From a virus, in IMG/VR virus record IMGVR_UViG_3300033143_006098, positions 1 through 23,439 of that record: a stretch of 23,439 nt of DNA, one strand, 5' to 3'. A model generated the notes under the pieces. That model did no database searches. It was given only the letters and a program-made list of their open reading frames with translations, and was not told the DNA's origin. Shown piece by piece: positions 7,133-14,062 of the stretch. Position numbers and translations under genes: made by a program. The stretch's first letter is position 1. Each line of letters begins with the position of its first letter.

Positions 7133-9844
7133 TTAAAAAATTGTTTCTTTCATTTCATCTTCTTCTTTTTTCAATTCCTGTGCATGTGTCCAAGATTCCT
7201 TTGCGTCCTCGTCAGATAAACCTAATTTATCTTTAAAGAAGCTTTTTGCATCCTCTGGCATTTCACCAGAAGTCTTGTTGACAGGAGCTGAATCATTTAC
7301 ATCAGTTCCTTTTTCTTCGAAATCAACTATTTTCGGTTGTGCATCTAAGAAGTTTTTCATGACTTCGTGAAGATCGACCTTTTTGTCATCACTAAAATCA
7401 AGCGCTTTCTTAGAAGCAAACAATTTAATGAAGGCTTCCTTTTGAGCAGGAATAATTTTGCCCTGCTTCAGGTACTCTTCATACGTATTCTGTGCCTCTG
7501 CTAAGTCAACCTTAGCATCGGACTGAACATCTTCATCTTCTTTAGACTTTTTAACCTCTAAAGAAGAATCAGATAATTGTTTTGCCATTTCTGCTTTGCA
7601 TGTTTTTACTGCTTCAGCAAATTTTTTGCCAGCTTTCAGTTGTTTCTTCATGCAATCAGCATATTTTGATTTGTCGATATTTTTTTCATATTCAGATTTT
7701 ACAATGTCTTCGTCTTTTCCATCATCGACCATTTTCTTGATGCATTCGTTTAAAGAAGCATCAAGAGATTTGTTAATTTCTTCATCCGAAACTTCTTCTG
7801 GTGTTTCAGTATCTACTTTTTCATCCTCTTTAATGTCTTCTTTCTTTTCTTCTGTCTCGTCTTCTTTCTTTTCAGTGTCATCTACGATAGGATCTTCTTT
7901 TTTCTCTTCAGTAGAAATTTCGTCTTCTTTATTAATTTCCATAGATAATTCAATTAATTTATTTTTAATATTTGTAATTTCTTCTTTAAGTGATAATGCA
8001 GTATCCTCAAACTGAAGAACGGGTCGACCTACAAAGTCTTCAGATAAAGGGATAAACCCTTGCATTCCCTTAATATATGGTTCCTGCACAAGTGCTGCAT
8101 GCAACATAGTAGGTCCCACAAATTTATTAGACGTTTTCACTAAATAATTTGGATCGATACTAGCAGAAACGCATTTAATTAATCCGTCTTTTATTTTTTT
8201 CGCGATTGTCTTATCTTTGACTTCAATTATAGCATCTAATCCTTTATCAGTCTGGATCAAGTCAACAACATTGCCTGTATTTTTCGAAGGGTCATTCGTA
8301 TGTGTCAATGGAACTGACACATTTTCGATAACTTTTTCTTTGAAGTTGTCTACTATTTTTCCTACTAAATCTTTTGTGATTTCCAGCACTCCTTTTTCTG
8401 CATCCCAATGATACCATTTACCAAACTTTAAAACTTGTTTCCGAAATGTGTCACCATCCTTTAATTCAATATTCGTTGTAGAGTTAAGTTGATATATTGG
8501 TCTGTTTTCAGAAACGTCATCAAAGTTATATGTATGAATTTCATCTGACAAAGTTTCTTCTTTTGTGGTCTGCATAAATTTTATTGCATTTTCAATTATT
8601 TCTTTTTCTTCATCAGATAACTTTCCTGCTAACACTTGAAGATTTCCAATAATTGCATCATCTTCATCTTCTAATAATTCATATGATACTTTTTTTTCAG
8701 GAACTTTCTTGTCAAATTGTTTATAATGTTGAGCAAGATGATTATATGTCGCATCAATTTCTTCAGCTGGTATGTTTGTTTTGCCTTTAATGCCAAGCAA
8801 TTCCGTCATTGCTTTTGCGACGCCTTGCCAAACAACTACTAAATTACCGTCTTTCACAGTGTGATGCTGCAATTTATAACCATCTATGCTTTTCGTGTTG
8901 TTCGGGTCACACCACGCAAAAGCTTCTTGATATTTACTCCAATCAATTGTGTCATTATTGCCAGAACCATCTGAACTAGCATAAATAGCAATTTCATTTT
9001 TTTCAGAAGCAGACCATTCTTCTAAAACATCTGCAATAGGAGATTTTTCAATAGTTTCCTCTTCTAATGAATCGACAAGATTTTGAATACCTTCTTTAAT
9101 TTCTCTTGCTGTTCGTGTTCCTGCAATGTCTTTTAATTTTTCTAATATGTTCATATTTTGATTTTTTGAAGTGTACGCATCAACTGCAACAGCTTCATTA
9201 TTTGCTGGCACAGAAACTAATGATACTTCAACGAATTTAATTTTATTAATTTGATAAACACCATTTGAAATTTGTTCTTCTTCAATTACACGTCCACTAA
9301 TTGACCATTTGCTAATAATTCCTTCGGTGACCTTAGTCCAAATATCCTTTTCTGTTTTTGATAAAATTACTTTGATCAATAAACCTTTGTCATCAACTTC
9401 TGTATCGATCACCTTGCCAATAGGTCTATTTGAATCATGATTGAAAAGAACAGTAGAATATTTCACGAAATCGTTTTTTGCTCCGAGCAGAGCGTCTTTA
9501 GTGATTTGATCATTTCCCGTATCAACATCAAATGTTGAAGCATATCCCCAAACAATCCAATCTCCTTTATTCTCTTCTGTTTTCGTTACTGAATTCTGGA
9601 AAGTTCTTTTTTTATATTCACTCAACTCCTTCTTTTTTATCTTCACCCATTTGTTTCCAACTTTTTTGTAAAGTTTCTTCCATTGAGTCCATGCTATTGC
9701 TATTGCGTTTTTAATGCCTGGCTTATTTTTAACAGCATCGTAAATTTCTGCAAGTTTATTTATTTGAGCAAGTGTCATAGGAGCTCCTTCTGCATGAGTT
9801 GGAAATCCATTGTCTTTCGCTGAATTGATTGATACGTATGGCAT
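7133..9844 (-). CDS. prohead protease-scaffold polyprotein with two protease-like domains
   Basis: A 903-aa protein. Residues 1-70 resemble a ChaB-like segment (FPTHAEGAPMTLAQINKLAE, AIAWTQWKKLYKKVGNKW). Residues 90-225 look like an HK97-type prohead protease (WIVWGYASTFDVDTGNDQIT; candidate His136 in LFNHD and Ser181 in KWSISGRV; EVSLVSVPANNEA). Residues 275-383 form the DGYKLQHH...NHLAQHYKQF domain often joined to it. Residues 470-605 look like a second protease of the Mu I type (VPLTHTND with His515, NTGNVVDL, CVSASI with Ser560, ALVQEPYIKGMQGFIPLS). Residues 630-903 are acidic and helical with spaced Cys (700-750), as in scaffolds. It would cut scaffold and capsid during head maturation. 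Most single-domain homologues are 200-400 aa. Confidence 0.8.
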   Translation of the reverse strand: MPYVSINSAKDNGFPTHAEGAPMTLAQINKLAEIYDAVKNKPGIKNAIAIAWTQWKKLYKKVGNKWVKIKKKELSEYKKRTFQNSVTKTEENKGDWIVWGYASTFDVDTGNDQITKDALLGAKNDFVKYSTVLFNHDSNRPIGKVIDTEVDDKGLLIKVILSKTEKDIWTKVTEGIISKWSISGRVIEEEQISNGVYQINKIKFVEVSLVSVPANNEAVAVDAYTSKNQNMNILEKLKDIAGTRTAREIKEGIQNLVDSLEEETIEKSPIADVLEEWSASEKNEIAIYASSDGSGNNDTIDWSKYQEAFAWCDPNNTKSIDGYKLQHHTVKDGNLVVVWQGVAKAMTELLGIKGKTNIPAEEIDATYNHLAQHYKQFDKKVPEKKVSYELLEDEDDAIIGNLQVLAGKLSDEEKEIIENAIKFMQTTKEETLSDEIHTYNFDDVSENRPIYQLNSTTNIELKDGDTFRKQVLKFGKWYHWDAEKGVLEITKDLVGKIVDNFKEKVIENVSVPLTHTNDPSKNTGNVVDLIQTDKGLDAIIEVKDKTIAKKIKDGLIKCVSASIDPNYLVKTSNKFVGPTMLHAALVQEPYIKGMQGFIPLSEDFVGRPVLQFEDTALSLKEEITNIKNKLIELSMEINKEDEISTEEKKEDPIVDDTEKKEDETEEKKEDIKEDEKVDTETPEEVSDEEINKSLDASLNECIKKMVDDGKDEDIVKSEYEKNIDKSKYADCMKKQLKAGKKFAEAVKTCKAEMAKQLSDSSLEVKKSKEDEDVQSDAKVDLAEAQNTYEEYLKQGKIIPAQKEAFIKLFASKKALDFSDDKKVDLHEVMKNFLDAQPKIVDFEEKGTDVNDSAPVNKTSGEMPEDAKSFFKDKLGLSDEDAKESWTHAQELKKEEDEMKETIF

Positions 9845-9870
9845 ACGATAATTATTATGTATTATGTACT

Positions 9871-9900
9871 ATTGTAATATATTTTTTTGACCTTGTACAA
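9871..9900 (-). promoter_or_regulatory. likely promoter of the protease-scaffold gene
   Basis: On the minus strand, TTGTAC (9900-9895) and TACAAT (9876-9871) are 18 nt apart. The RNA would start near 9864, giving a leader of about 20 nt without Shine-Dalgarno. The -35 match is imperfect. Confidence 0.45.
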
Positions 9901-10007
9901 ATATGTCATTTGATGATCGCGAGATATATTCTTTAGAATTCTGGCAGAAAAAAAATAAAAAGTTATCGTTTTTCCAGAGGTTTTAAGAAAATTTTTGCTA
10001 TATATAT

Positions 10008-10084
10008 TAGTCTTGTTAATTTAGTCTTGTTAATTTAGTCTTGTTACTGGACTATTATAGTCCTACCCCGGACTATTATAGTCC
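10008..10084. promoter_or_regulatory. operator-like cluster: three 14-bp repeats and two identical palindromes
   Basis: TAGTCTTGTTAATT occurs twice in tandem (10008-10021, 10022-10035), followed by a partial third copy (10036-10047). Two identical 15-bp palindromes GGACTATTATAGTCC follow at 10049-10063 and 10070-10084, exactly 21 bp apart, which is two helical turns. The cluster sits between the HTH gene and the protease promoter, so it could be a repressor or initiator binding array. It could also form two small RNA hairpins, but no U-run follows to make a terminator. Confidence 0.6.
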
Positions 10085-10092
10085 TACCTAAT

Positions 10093-10353
10093 TTACATAT
10101 TTTGTTTAAGATTACACCAAGTATCCTTAGGTACTTTTTTCCAGTGTTTTTTGTGCAATAATCGATATATGTTATGAGAACCATCTGTTCGTTCAACTGA
10201 TATAATATTCAATTGTTCTAATATTTTTATACCTCTTTTAACTTTGTCTAAAGATATTCCCATTTCTAATGCAATATGTTTTCGACCTGGGAAAGCTTTT
10301 TTCGTTTTGCTATTAGCATGACGTTTTAATGCTATATACAACAAATTTAGCAT
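10093..10353 (-). CDS. winged-HTH replication/regulatory protein, C-terminal part
   Basis: An 86-aa frame containing LYIALKRHANSKTKKAFPGR, KHIALEMGISLDKVKRGIKI, then LEQLNIISVERTDGSHNIYRL. This is the winged helix-turn-helix pattern of phage DnaD-like or replication-initiator N-terminal domains, where F-P-S/G-x-x-x-I-A precedes the recognition helix. The usual upstream piece (a short strand plus FIDKYAKF) is found in the overlapping frame 10313-10513. The two are probably one gene with a frameshift near 10335-10345. The in-frame ATG at 10353 has no ribosome site. It may bind the repeat cluster just downstream. Confidence 0.65.
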   Translation of the reverse strand: MLNLLYIALKRHANSKTKKAFPGRKHIALEMGISLDKVKRGIKILEQLNIISVERTDGSHNIYRLLHKKHWKKVPKDTWCNLKQNM

Positions 10354-10513
10354 ATTTGTCTATAAAATCATTATCAATCATAAAGTAATGACCAATACTT
10401 TCATCAATTACAATTGATGGGTTATTGTAATTAATTACTTTTCTTTTTACTTTTTTTGTTTTGTTTGTTTTTTCAAAATTGTCCATAAATTGATCTATAT
10501 TATCTATATTCAT
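10313..10513 (-). CDS. N-terminal part of the winged-HTH protein (frameshifted relative to 10093-10353)
   Basis: A 66-aa frame with a basic linker (TNKTKKVKRKVINYN), then GHYFMIDNDFIDKYAKFV, a segment that in related phage HTH proteins continues directly into a VYxALxRHAN helix. Here the frame instead ends VYSIKTSC, while the next frame (+1 relative) begins at the equivalent point with LYIALKRHAN. A single +1 shift at GTT-G-TAT (about 10338-10344) would join them as KYAKFV-YIALKRHAN. It may be a natural frameshift, a programmed one, a disrupted gene or a sequencing error. Confidence 0.5.
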   Translation of the reverse strand: MNIDNIDQFMDNFEKTNKTKKVKRKVINYNNPSIVIDESIGHYFMIDNDFIDKYAKFVVYSIKTSC

Positions 10514-10550
10514 ATATTTTTTGTTATATTAATTAAATTTGAACGATGAC

Positions 10551-10832
10551 CTATTTATTTGTAGTTATTTTGTATGTCAATGTAATAATTTGACATTTGC
10601 CTTTTTGCTTTTCAATAGTAATATGTTCATTTGCTTTTAAACAATTTAACCATTTTTTGATATTTACTTTAGTAGTATTACATTTTTTTGCAAAAATGCT
10701 TTCAGATTGAAAACACTGTCCATTCATGTTAACTATATCAATAATAATTGCAAATAATTTTTTTGTACCTATTGATATATTTTTATACTTTTGTATTTCT
10801 GTTTTTAAAAACTCTTTTTCTCTTGTTGTCAT
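10551..10832 (-). CDS. small helix-turn-helix DNA-binding protein
   Basis: A 93-aa, Lys-rich protein. Residues 20-80 look like a winged helix: ISIGTKKLFAIIIDIVNMNG, then FAKKCNTTKVNIKKWLNCLK as a helix-turn-helix, then a wing (EHITIEKQKGKCQIITLTYK). It resembles phage replication-organiser or DnaD-like N-terminal domains, as does its neighbour at 10093-10513, so the pair may be paralogues that regulate or start replication. The ATG lies about 20 nt past a terminator-like hairpin with no promoter between, so expression probably needs read-through. There is no Shine-Dalgarno. Confidence 0.6.
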   Translation of the reverse strand: MTTREKEFLKTEIQKYKNISIGTKKLFAIIIDIVNMNGQCFQSESIFAKKCNTTKVNIKKWLNCLKANEHITIEKQKGKCQIITLTYKITTNK

Positions 10833-10845
10833 ATTAGATTTTTTT

Positions 10846-10934
10846 AAAAAAACTCTTTTAGCAAAGATCCTAGATCCTTAGCCATGAAATATAACGACGA
10901 ATTTCGTTGGATCAGGATCTTTTCTAAAAAAGTT
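10846..10934 (-). terminator. long hairpin plus U-run (terminator or attenuator) before the HTH gene
   Basis: On the minus strand, arm 10934-10909 pairs with arm 10877-10851 over about 25 bp with one bulge and few mismatches. The second arm is followed at once by a run of T. The loop has its own small ACGA/TCGT stem. A 13-codon minus frame (MAKDLGSLLKEFF, starting near 10886) ends inside the T-run and could be a leader peptide, though no ribosome site precedes it. It ends transcripts from the 11.0-11.4 kb unit or gates expression of the HTH gene. Confidence 0.6.
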
Positions 10935-11006
10935 CTTTGACGTTATTTATAAATGTGGCTAAACATTATTTGTATTTTGTATTATACTAACAATAATCTA
11001 CTATGT

Positions 11007-11407
11007 AAACTTATAGTAAGAGTCAAGAGTTAATTATTTATTTCTCAAAATTCCAGGTGGGTAATTCATCTGTTCCAGGGTTATTTGGAGTAGCTCCTTC
11101 TATATATTTTTTTCTATCTTCTGGTAGTGTTTCGGGACAATACTTTGTACAATAATCAAAAATAATATATCTCATTGCACCACTTGGTCTTCCGAGATAA
11201 AATTTATCTTTAATTAAATCTTTAACTCCTTTTCTTTGTTCTTTATCGCTGATAGATGCATCAACGATTGTTAATATTTGTCCGAGAAATCTTTTACTTA
11301 TTTCCTCATAATTCTCTTGCAAATATCCATTTAACTGATAAATTGGTTTTAACTTTGCTTGACTCATTTGATTTTTCCTTTCTTGACTTGACTCTTACTA
11401 TAAATTT
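11007..11407 (-). repeat. gene-enclosing inverted repeat around 11038-11367 (leftward unit)
   Basis: The arms at 11387-11407 (5' side in RNA) and 11007-11027 (3' side) match over 21 nt, with 20 Watson-Crick pairs and one G.U. The arms share CTTGACTCTTACTATAA and do not carry the CTGGAAC core of the right-arm units. The same design, with a GAAAGGA ribosome site, occurs here on the opposite strand. Confidence 0.88.
11038..11367 (-). CDS. unknown 109-aa protein enclosed by an inverted repeat
   Basis: Not recognised. It is mostly helical, with QENYEEISKRFLGQILTIVD, then SDKEQRKGVKDLIKDKFYLG, a short aromatic stretch (MRYIIFDYCTKYCPETLP) and a polar C-terminal tail. Unlike other left-arm genes it has a good ribosome site (GAAAGGA) before the ATG. 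It is also flanked by a 21-nt inverted repeat (11387-11407 before, 11007-11027 after). Both traits match the right-arm cassette genes, so it probably belongs to that regulatory class although it lies on the minus strand among morphogenesis genes. Confidence 0.65.
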   Translation of the reverse strand: MSQAKLKPIYQLNGYLQENYEEISKRFLGQILTIVDASISDKEQRKGVKDLIKDKFYLGRPSGAMRYIIFDYCTKYCPETLPEDRKKYIEGATPNNPGTDELPTWNFEK

Positions 11408-11410
11408 GCA

Positions 11411-11494
11411 TTATGTGTCAAGAGGCCACCAACATTTTTTACAATGTTTATTACAATCTGGGTTAAGTGTCCCACAACGTTTGCATGTTTTCAT
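11411..11494 (-). CDS. zinc-ribbon microprotein
   Basis: A 27-aa reading frame, MKTCKRCGTLNPD... ending HCKKCWWPLDT, with Cys at 4, 7, 14, 18 and 21. The C-x2-C ... C-x2-C arrangement is that of a single zinc ribbon, as in the zinc-ribbon domains of many phage and bacterial proteins. It begins 17 nt after the stop of the virion protein gene and ends 4 nt before the inverted repeat of the next unit. The leader AAAGTAAAAAATATG lacks a Shine-Dalgarno, like its left-arm neighbours. The regular Cys spacing argues for a real gene despite its size. Confidence 0.6.
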   Translation of the reverse strand: MKTCKRCGTLNPDCNKHCKKCWWPLDT

Positions 11495-11510
11495 ATTTTT
11501 TACTTTAATA

Positions 11511-12278
11511 TTAAATTGCTGTATGTTCATGAAAGTCATATCCAATAGCTATATCTATAACTCCTCCAGAAGTATTCGTAACTTTTACTGTATAATTCTT
11601 ATTATGGTCAAACCACCAGTATGCTCCCGTGGTTTCTCCTCCAACAGCTGAAAACTTTCCTGCTGCTCCGAGTAAAGCACATTCCAATTCAGTTCCATCA
11701 GCACCAATAGTCGGGTCTCTAAAAAAAGTTGCATCTGGACTTGCATCAGTTTCACGATTTAAACAACGAGGAATTACAGTAGTTCCATCACCCGTTATAG
11801 TTGGAGTTTCATAAAGGAAAAGATTTGCTTTCCCTGAAGTCATTATTCCAATATTCCCATGAGGAGTTTTATCTCCTGCTTTTATAAGAAAATAAACAGA
11901 ATTAGTATCAGCAATAGCTGACCAACAATAATTAGCATAAAACTCTTTAGATTCTTTGATTCTATGATGAACGGCTCTTGCAACCACTAAAGCATCACAA
12001 CAAACAGATGCACCAACAATATCTATCTGACCATGTCTATCGTCATCTACTAACATTCTTCTTCCATTCCCTGCTGCATCTCTAAATCCTCTGGTATGCA
12101 ATCTTCCAGCTGAATCAACAATAACATAACGAACTGTTCCGCTTCCATCTATATCAGAATTTCCTTTTAATACAATTTCACTTTCACCATCGTCATTAAC
12201 TTTTATTACAATATATTTGCCATCAGATGTCCGTCCAACGATTATTTGTTTATTAGTATTTTCAATTTCTTCTGCCAT
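11511..12278 (-). CDS. virion surface/decoration-like structural protein
   Basis: A 255-aa protein with a variable N-terminal part (VGRTSDGKYIVIKVNDDGES, RYVIVDSAGRLHTRGFRD). A conserved beta-rich C-terminal half runs from FYANYCWSAIADTNSVYFLI and NLFLYETPTITGDGTTVIPR through CLNRETDASPDATFFRDPTI to YWWFDHNKNYTVKVTNTSGG. That half (sheath-like strands, L/YE-x-PT, NR, DPT, W-x-L/D-x-N-x-x-Y, VTN) recurs in phage head decoration or fibre proteins. It follows two small genes in a tight, overlapping operon. It is probably exposed on the virion. The exact part (head fibre, tail) is not clear. Confidence 0.65.
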   Translation of the reverse strand: MAEEIENTNKQIIVGRTSDGKYIVIKVNDDGESEIVLKGNSDIDGSGTVRYVIVDSAGRLHTRGFRDAAGNGRRMLVDDDRHGQIDIVGASVCCDALVVARAVHHRIKESKEFYANYCWSAIADTNSVYFLIKAGDKTPHGNIGIMTSGKANLFLYETPTITGDGTTVIPRCLNRETDASPDATFFRDPTIGADGTELECALLGAAGKFSAVGGETTGAYWWFDHNKNYTVKVTNTSGGVIDIAIGYDFHEHTAI

Positions 12279-12492
12279 TGTTATTCATTAGCCAATTAAA
12301 CACTTCTAGCTTAATTTCTAACTTTATTACTTCGTCTTTGTGTCCTTTTCTTTCATTCTCTAAAAAAAGAGCATGAATTCGTTTTTGTTCATGTCGTATT
12401 TCTTTCACAGATCTTAATTCTCTTTTGATTTTCCGATTAGTTCTATATCTGCTTAAAATAGTTCTTGGAAGTTGTATTAATCTTTTTATCAT
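12262..12492 (-). CDS. small basic helical protein
   Basis: A 76-aa, strongly basic, helical protein: LPRTILSRYRTNRKIKRELR, then a heptad-like KGHKDEVIKLEIKLEVFNWL. No Cys, no membrane span. Its ATG overlaps the TGA of the upstream gene, and its end overlaps the start of the virion protein by 17 nt, so translation is likely coupled in this stretch. Basic coiled-coil proteins in this position can be head-tail connectors or DNA-associated virion proteins, but nothing specific is recognised. Confidence 0.55.
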   Translation of the reverse strand: MIKRLIQLPRTILSRYRTNRKIKRELRSVKEIRHEQKRIHALFLENERKGHKDEVIKLEIKLEVFNWLMNNNGRRN

Positions 12493-12785
12493 TCTTTTAT
12501 CATTAATTTAATATTAAAATCTTCATCAACTGTTGAATTACTAATTGCAAGTGTGCAAATTCCAAGTACAGGTAATTCTAACAACTCGTTTAACTTGCCA
12601 ATCACATTAGTTCGAGTTAATATTACGTCATCGTCACTATCCGTAATTGTAAAATCAAACACTGTCGATGAAGAAGATGATTTAATAAAGATATGTTTAA
12701 TATAACCGCCTGGAATATACAAAGTGTTTCCACACCATTCACCAGAGTCAATTTCAATTGTTTCGCGATATGTATAGAATAACAT
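12489..12785 (-). CDS. small beta-rich structural protein, unknown
   Basis: A 98-aa acidic, beta-rich protein: TYRETIEIDSGEWCGNTLYI, then GYIKHIFIKSSSSSTVFDFT, then NELLELPVLGICTLAISNST. Such short proteins, with one sandwich and a Ser-rich turn, are common near phage head genes. The stop TGA overlaps the next ATG. No Shine-Dalgarno. I do not know a named family. Confidence 0.5.
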   Translation of the reverse strand: MLFYTYRETIEIDSGEWCGNTLYIPGGYIKHIFIKSSSSSTVFDFTITDSDDDVILTRTNVIGKLNELLELPVLGICTLAISNSTVDEDFNIKLMIKE

Positions 12786-12786
12786 A

Positions 12787-13080
12787 TTAGTAGATAGTTA
12801 ATGGAAAAAACACATCGTCATGATTTGAATAATTTTTATATCCTATCTTTTTCATTTGTTCAATATGCTCTGGATAAACTGCAATATAGCCTTCTACTTT
12901 ATTATGACCACAACAACACTCAAGAGTTTTAATTTTCATCTTCCATAATTTTTTAATTTCATCTAATATGCAATTATCAATATTGCATAACTTATATTTA
13001 CCTGTAGAATATTTCCAGAACGTTTTAAGCACTGTGCTATTTGAATAACTTCCCATTTCTACATTTTGACATTTACACAT
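12787..13080 (-). CDS. cysteine-rich phage protein with CCCGH motif
   Basis: A 97-aa protein. The most marked part is TLECCCGHNKVEGYIAVYPE, a CCCGH-x-K...I-V motif that I recognise from small phage proteins of unknown function. An N-terminal C-x-C (MCKCQNVE) and further Cys at KLCNIDNCI suggest metal binding. A hydrophilic C-terminal stretch follows (HIEQMKKIGYKNYSNHDD). It starts 2 nt after the exonuclease stop. It probably binds zinc or another metal; there is no evidence for an enzyme activity. Confidence 0.55.
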   Translation of the reverse strand: MCKCQNVEMGSYSNSTVLKTFWKYSTGKYKLCNIDNCILDEIKKLWKMKIKTLECCCGHNKVEGYIAVYPEHIEQMKKIGYKNYSNHDDVFFPLTIY

Positions 13081-13081
13081 G

Positions 13082-13612
13082 TTATATGTTAATTAATTCT
13101 TCGTAACATTTCTTTGTTGCGCGAGCATCACCCAACGCAGAATGAGCATCCTCAAATTCAATCCCAAAGAAATGTCGATATAGTTCTGTTAATTTAGGCC
13201 ATTTCCCAAATATTTTCCTGCTTTTCTGCATAGTGCAAAATCTTTTGTCTTTATGCAACGCATTAACAATCTCTTCTTTATCAATTCCAAATCTTAATAG
13301 ATTTGCTTTTATGATCGAAATGTCAAAGTAAATATTATGGCCAACTAACTTCTCTGCTTTCTTTGCAGCTTCTAAAAACTCAGTTAAAATTTCTTTCCCA
13401 TCTCTACCCTCTTTCATTGCTCTTTCTTGATTAATGCTGTGAATGTCAGCTACTTTTTCAGGTATCATCCAACCATCTGGTTTAATAATATAACAATGTT
13501 CTTTGTCATTAATCCAAGCAATCTGGACAATATAAGGAAATCTATCATAGTCTGTTTCCCAATTTGCTCCATTTGGAATTAATCCTGTCGTCTCGACATC
13601 AAAAGTCAACAT
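13082..13612 (-). CDS. DEDDh 3'-5' exonuclease (DnaQ-like)
   Basis: A 176-aa protein with the full DEDDh set: D5 and E7 in TFDVETTGLIP, D97 in VGHNIYFDISIIKANL, and H157/D162 in DAHSALGDARAT. This matches the proofreading exonuclease domain (DnaQ/epsilon fold), a metal-dependent 3'-5' nuclease acting on single-stranded or mismatched DNA or RNA. Length is normal for a stand-alone phage version. It is one of the few left-arm genes with a strong ribosome site (AAGGAGG, about 10 nt before the ATG). It could proofread phage replication, degrade host DNA or trim RNA. Confidence 0.88.
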   Translation of the reverse strand: MLTFDVETTGLIPNGANWETDYDRFPYIVQIAWINDKEHCYIIKPDGWMIPEKVADIHSINQERAMKEGRDGKEILTEFLEAAKKAEKLVGHNIYFDISIIKANLLRFGIDKEEIVNALHKDKRFCTMQKSRKIFGKWPKLTELYRHFFGIEFEDAHSALGDARATKKCYEELINI

Positions 13613-13833
13613 ACTTTATGTCCCTCCTTATCCCACGAGATCCGTAGATTCTCCTTCCCCCATTTATCATATCCTATGCCGAAATGTTCTGCAATCCATT
13701 CGAATAATGCAGACATTGTTTCTTTGTCAGTATCCCTGTCTTCAATAACTTCTTTTTGTGTTTCAAAAACTCCCTCCTTAACTTCCTCGTCCCATGAGAG
13801 AATGTAACCATTAGTTATTCTGTCAATTTTCAT
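13606..13833 (-). CDS. small acidic phage protein, unknown
   Basis: A 75-aa acidic protein: KIDRITNGYILSWDEEVKEG, then EDRDTDKETMSALFEWIAEH, then GYDKWGKENLRISWDKEGHK. It has the look of small phage proteins of the ITNGYxLxWxEE type found near nucleases, but no function is known to me. Its ATG overlaps the stop of the preceding gene, and it ends inside the start region of the exonuclease, so the three genes form a coupled cluster. Confidence 0.6.
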   Translation of the reverse strand: MKIDRITNGYILSWDEEVKEGVFETQKEVIEDRDTDKETMSALFEWIAEHFGIGYDKWGKENLRISWDKEGHKVC

Positions 13834-13988
13834 AATATCTCATCAATAATAAAATCTGCCATGTCGTCATTCGTCCATTCTTCCAACATATCTATCTCTT
13901 CACTATTCTTATCAGGTTGCTTACAATTCCGTATATATTTCTCAAATCCCCATTCATCTAATAATTTTTTTATTTCAGATTTAGTCAT
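13830..13988 (-). CDS. unknown 52-aa protein starting at the tRNA 3' end
   Basis: Starting at the ATG at 13988 it reads TKSEIKKLLDEWGFEKYIRN then an acidic C-terminus (EEWTNDDMADFIIDEIL). A longer frame could start at GTG 14012, but that lies in the tRNA T-arm, so the ATG is preferred. There is only 1 nt between the tRNA discriminator base and this ATG and no ribosome site, so tRNA 3' processing would leave a nearly leaderless message. Helical, probably a small regulatory protein; not recognised. Confidence 0.6.
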   Translation of the reverse strand: MTKSEIKKLLDEWGFEKYIRNCKQPDKNSEEIDMLEEWTNDDMADFIIDEIL

Positions 13989-13989
13989 A

Positions 13990-14062
13990 CAGGAAGGAGG
14001 TGAATCGAACACCTGACTCTGGTTTTGGAGACCAGTGTTTTACCTTGCTAAACTACCGACCT
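13990..14062 (-). tRNA. tRNA-Trp (anticodon CCA)
   Basis: A 73-nt cloverleaf: acceptor AGGTCGG, D-stem GTTT/AAAC, anticodon arm CTGGT-CTCCAAA-ACCAG (anticodon CCA), variable AGTC, T-arm AGGTG-TTCGATT-CACCT, then CCTTCCT and discriminator G. The CCA end is not encoded. The acceptor stem has two adjacent mismatches (positions 4-69 U.U and 5-68 C.U), unusual for a working tRNA. The 5' end overlaps the portal gene's last codons and stop (TAG is tRNA nt 8-10). The 3' end abuts the next ATG. Confidence 0.88.

Noticed and set aside
7596-8015. 139-codon plus-strand frame opposite the protease-scaffold gene
   Set aside because: It is a Ser/Phe-rich mirror of the acidic Lys/Glu-rich scaffold codons, which is a typical shadow frame.
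13989-14012. GTG start at 14012 for the gene after the tRNA
   Set aside because: It lies in the tRNA T-arm and would add residues with no ribosome site. The ATG at 13988 fits better.
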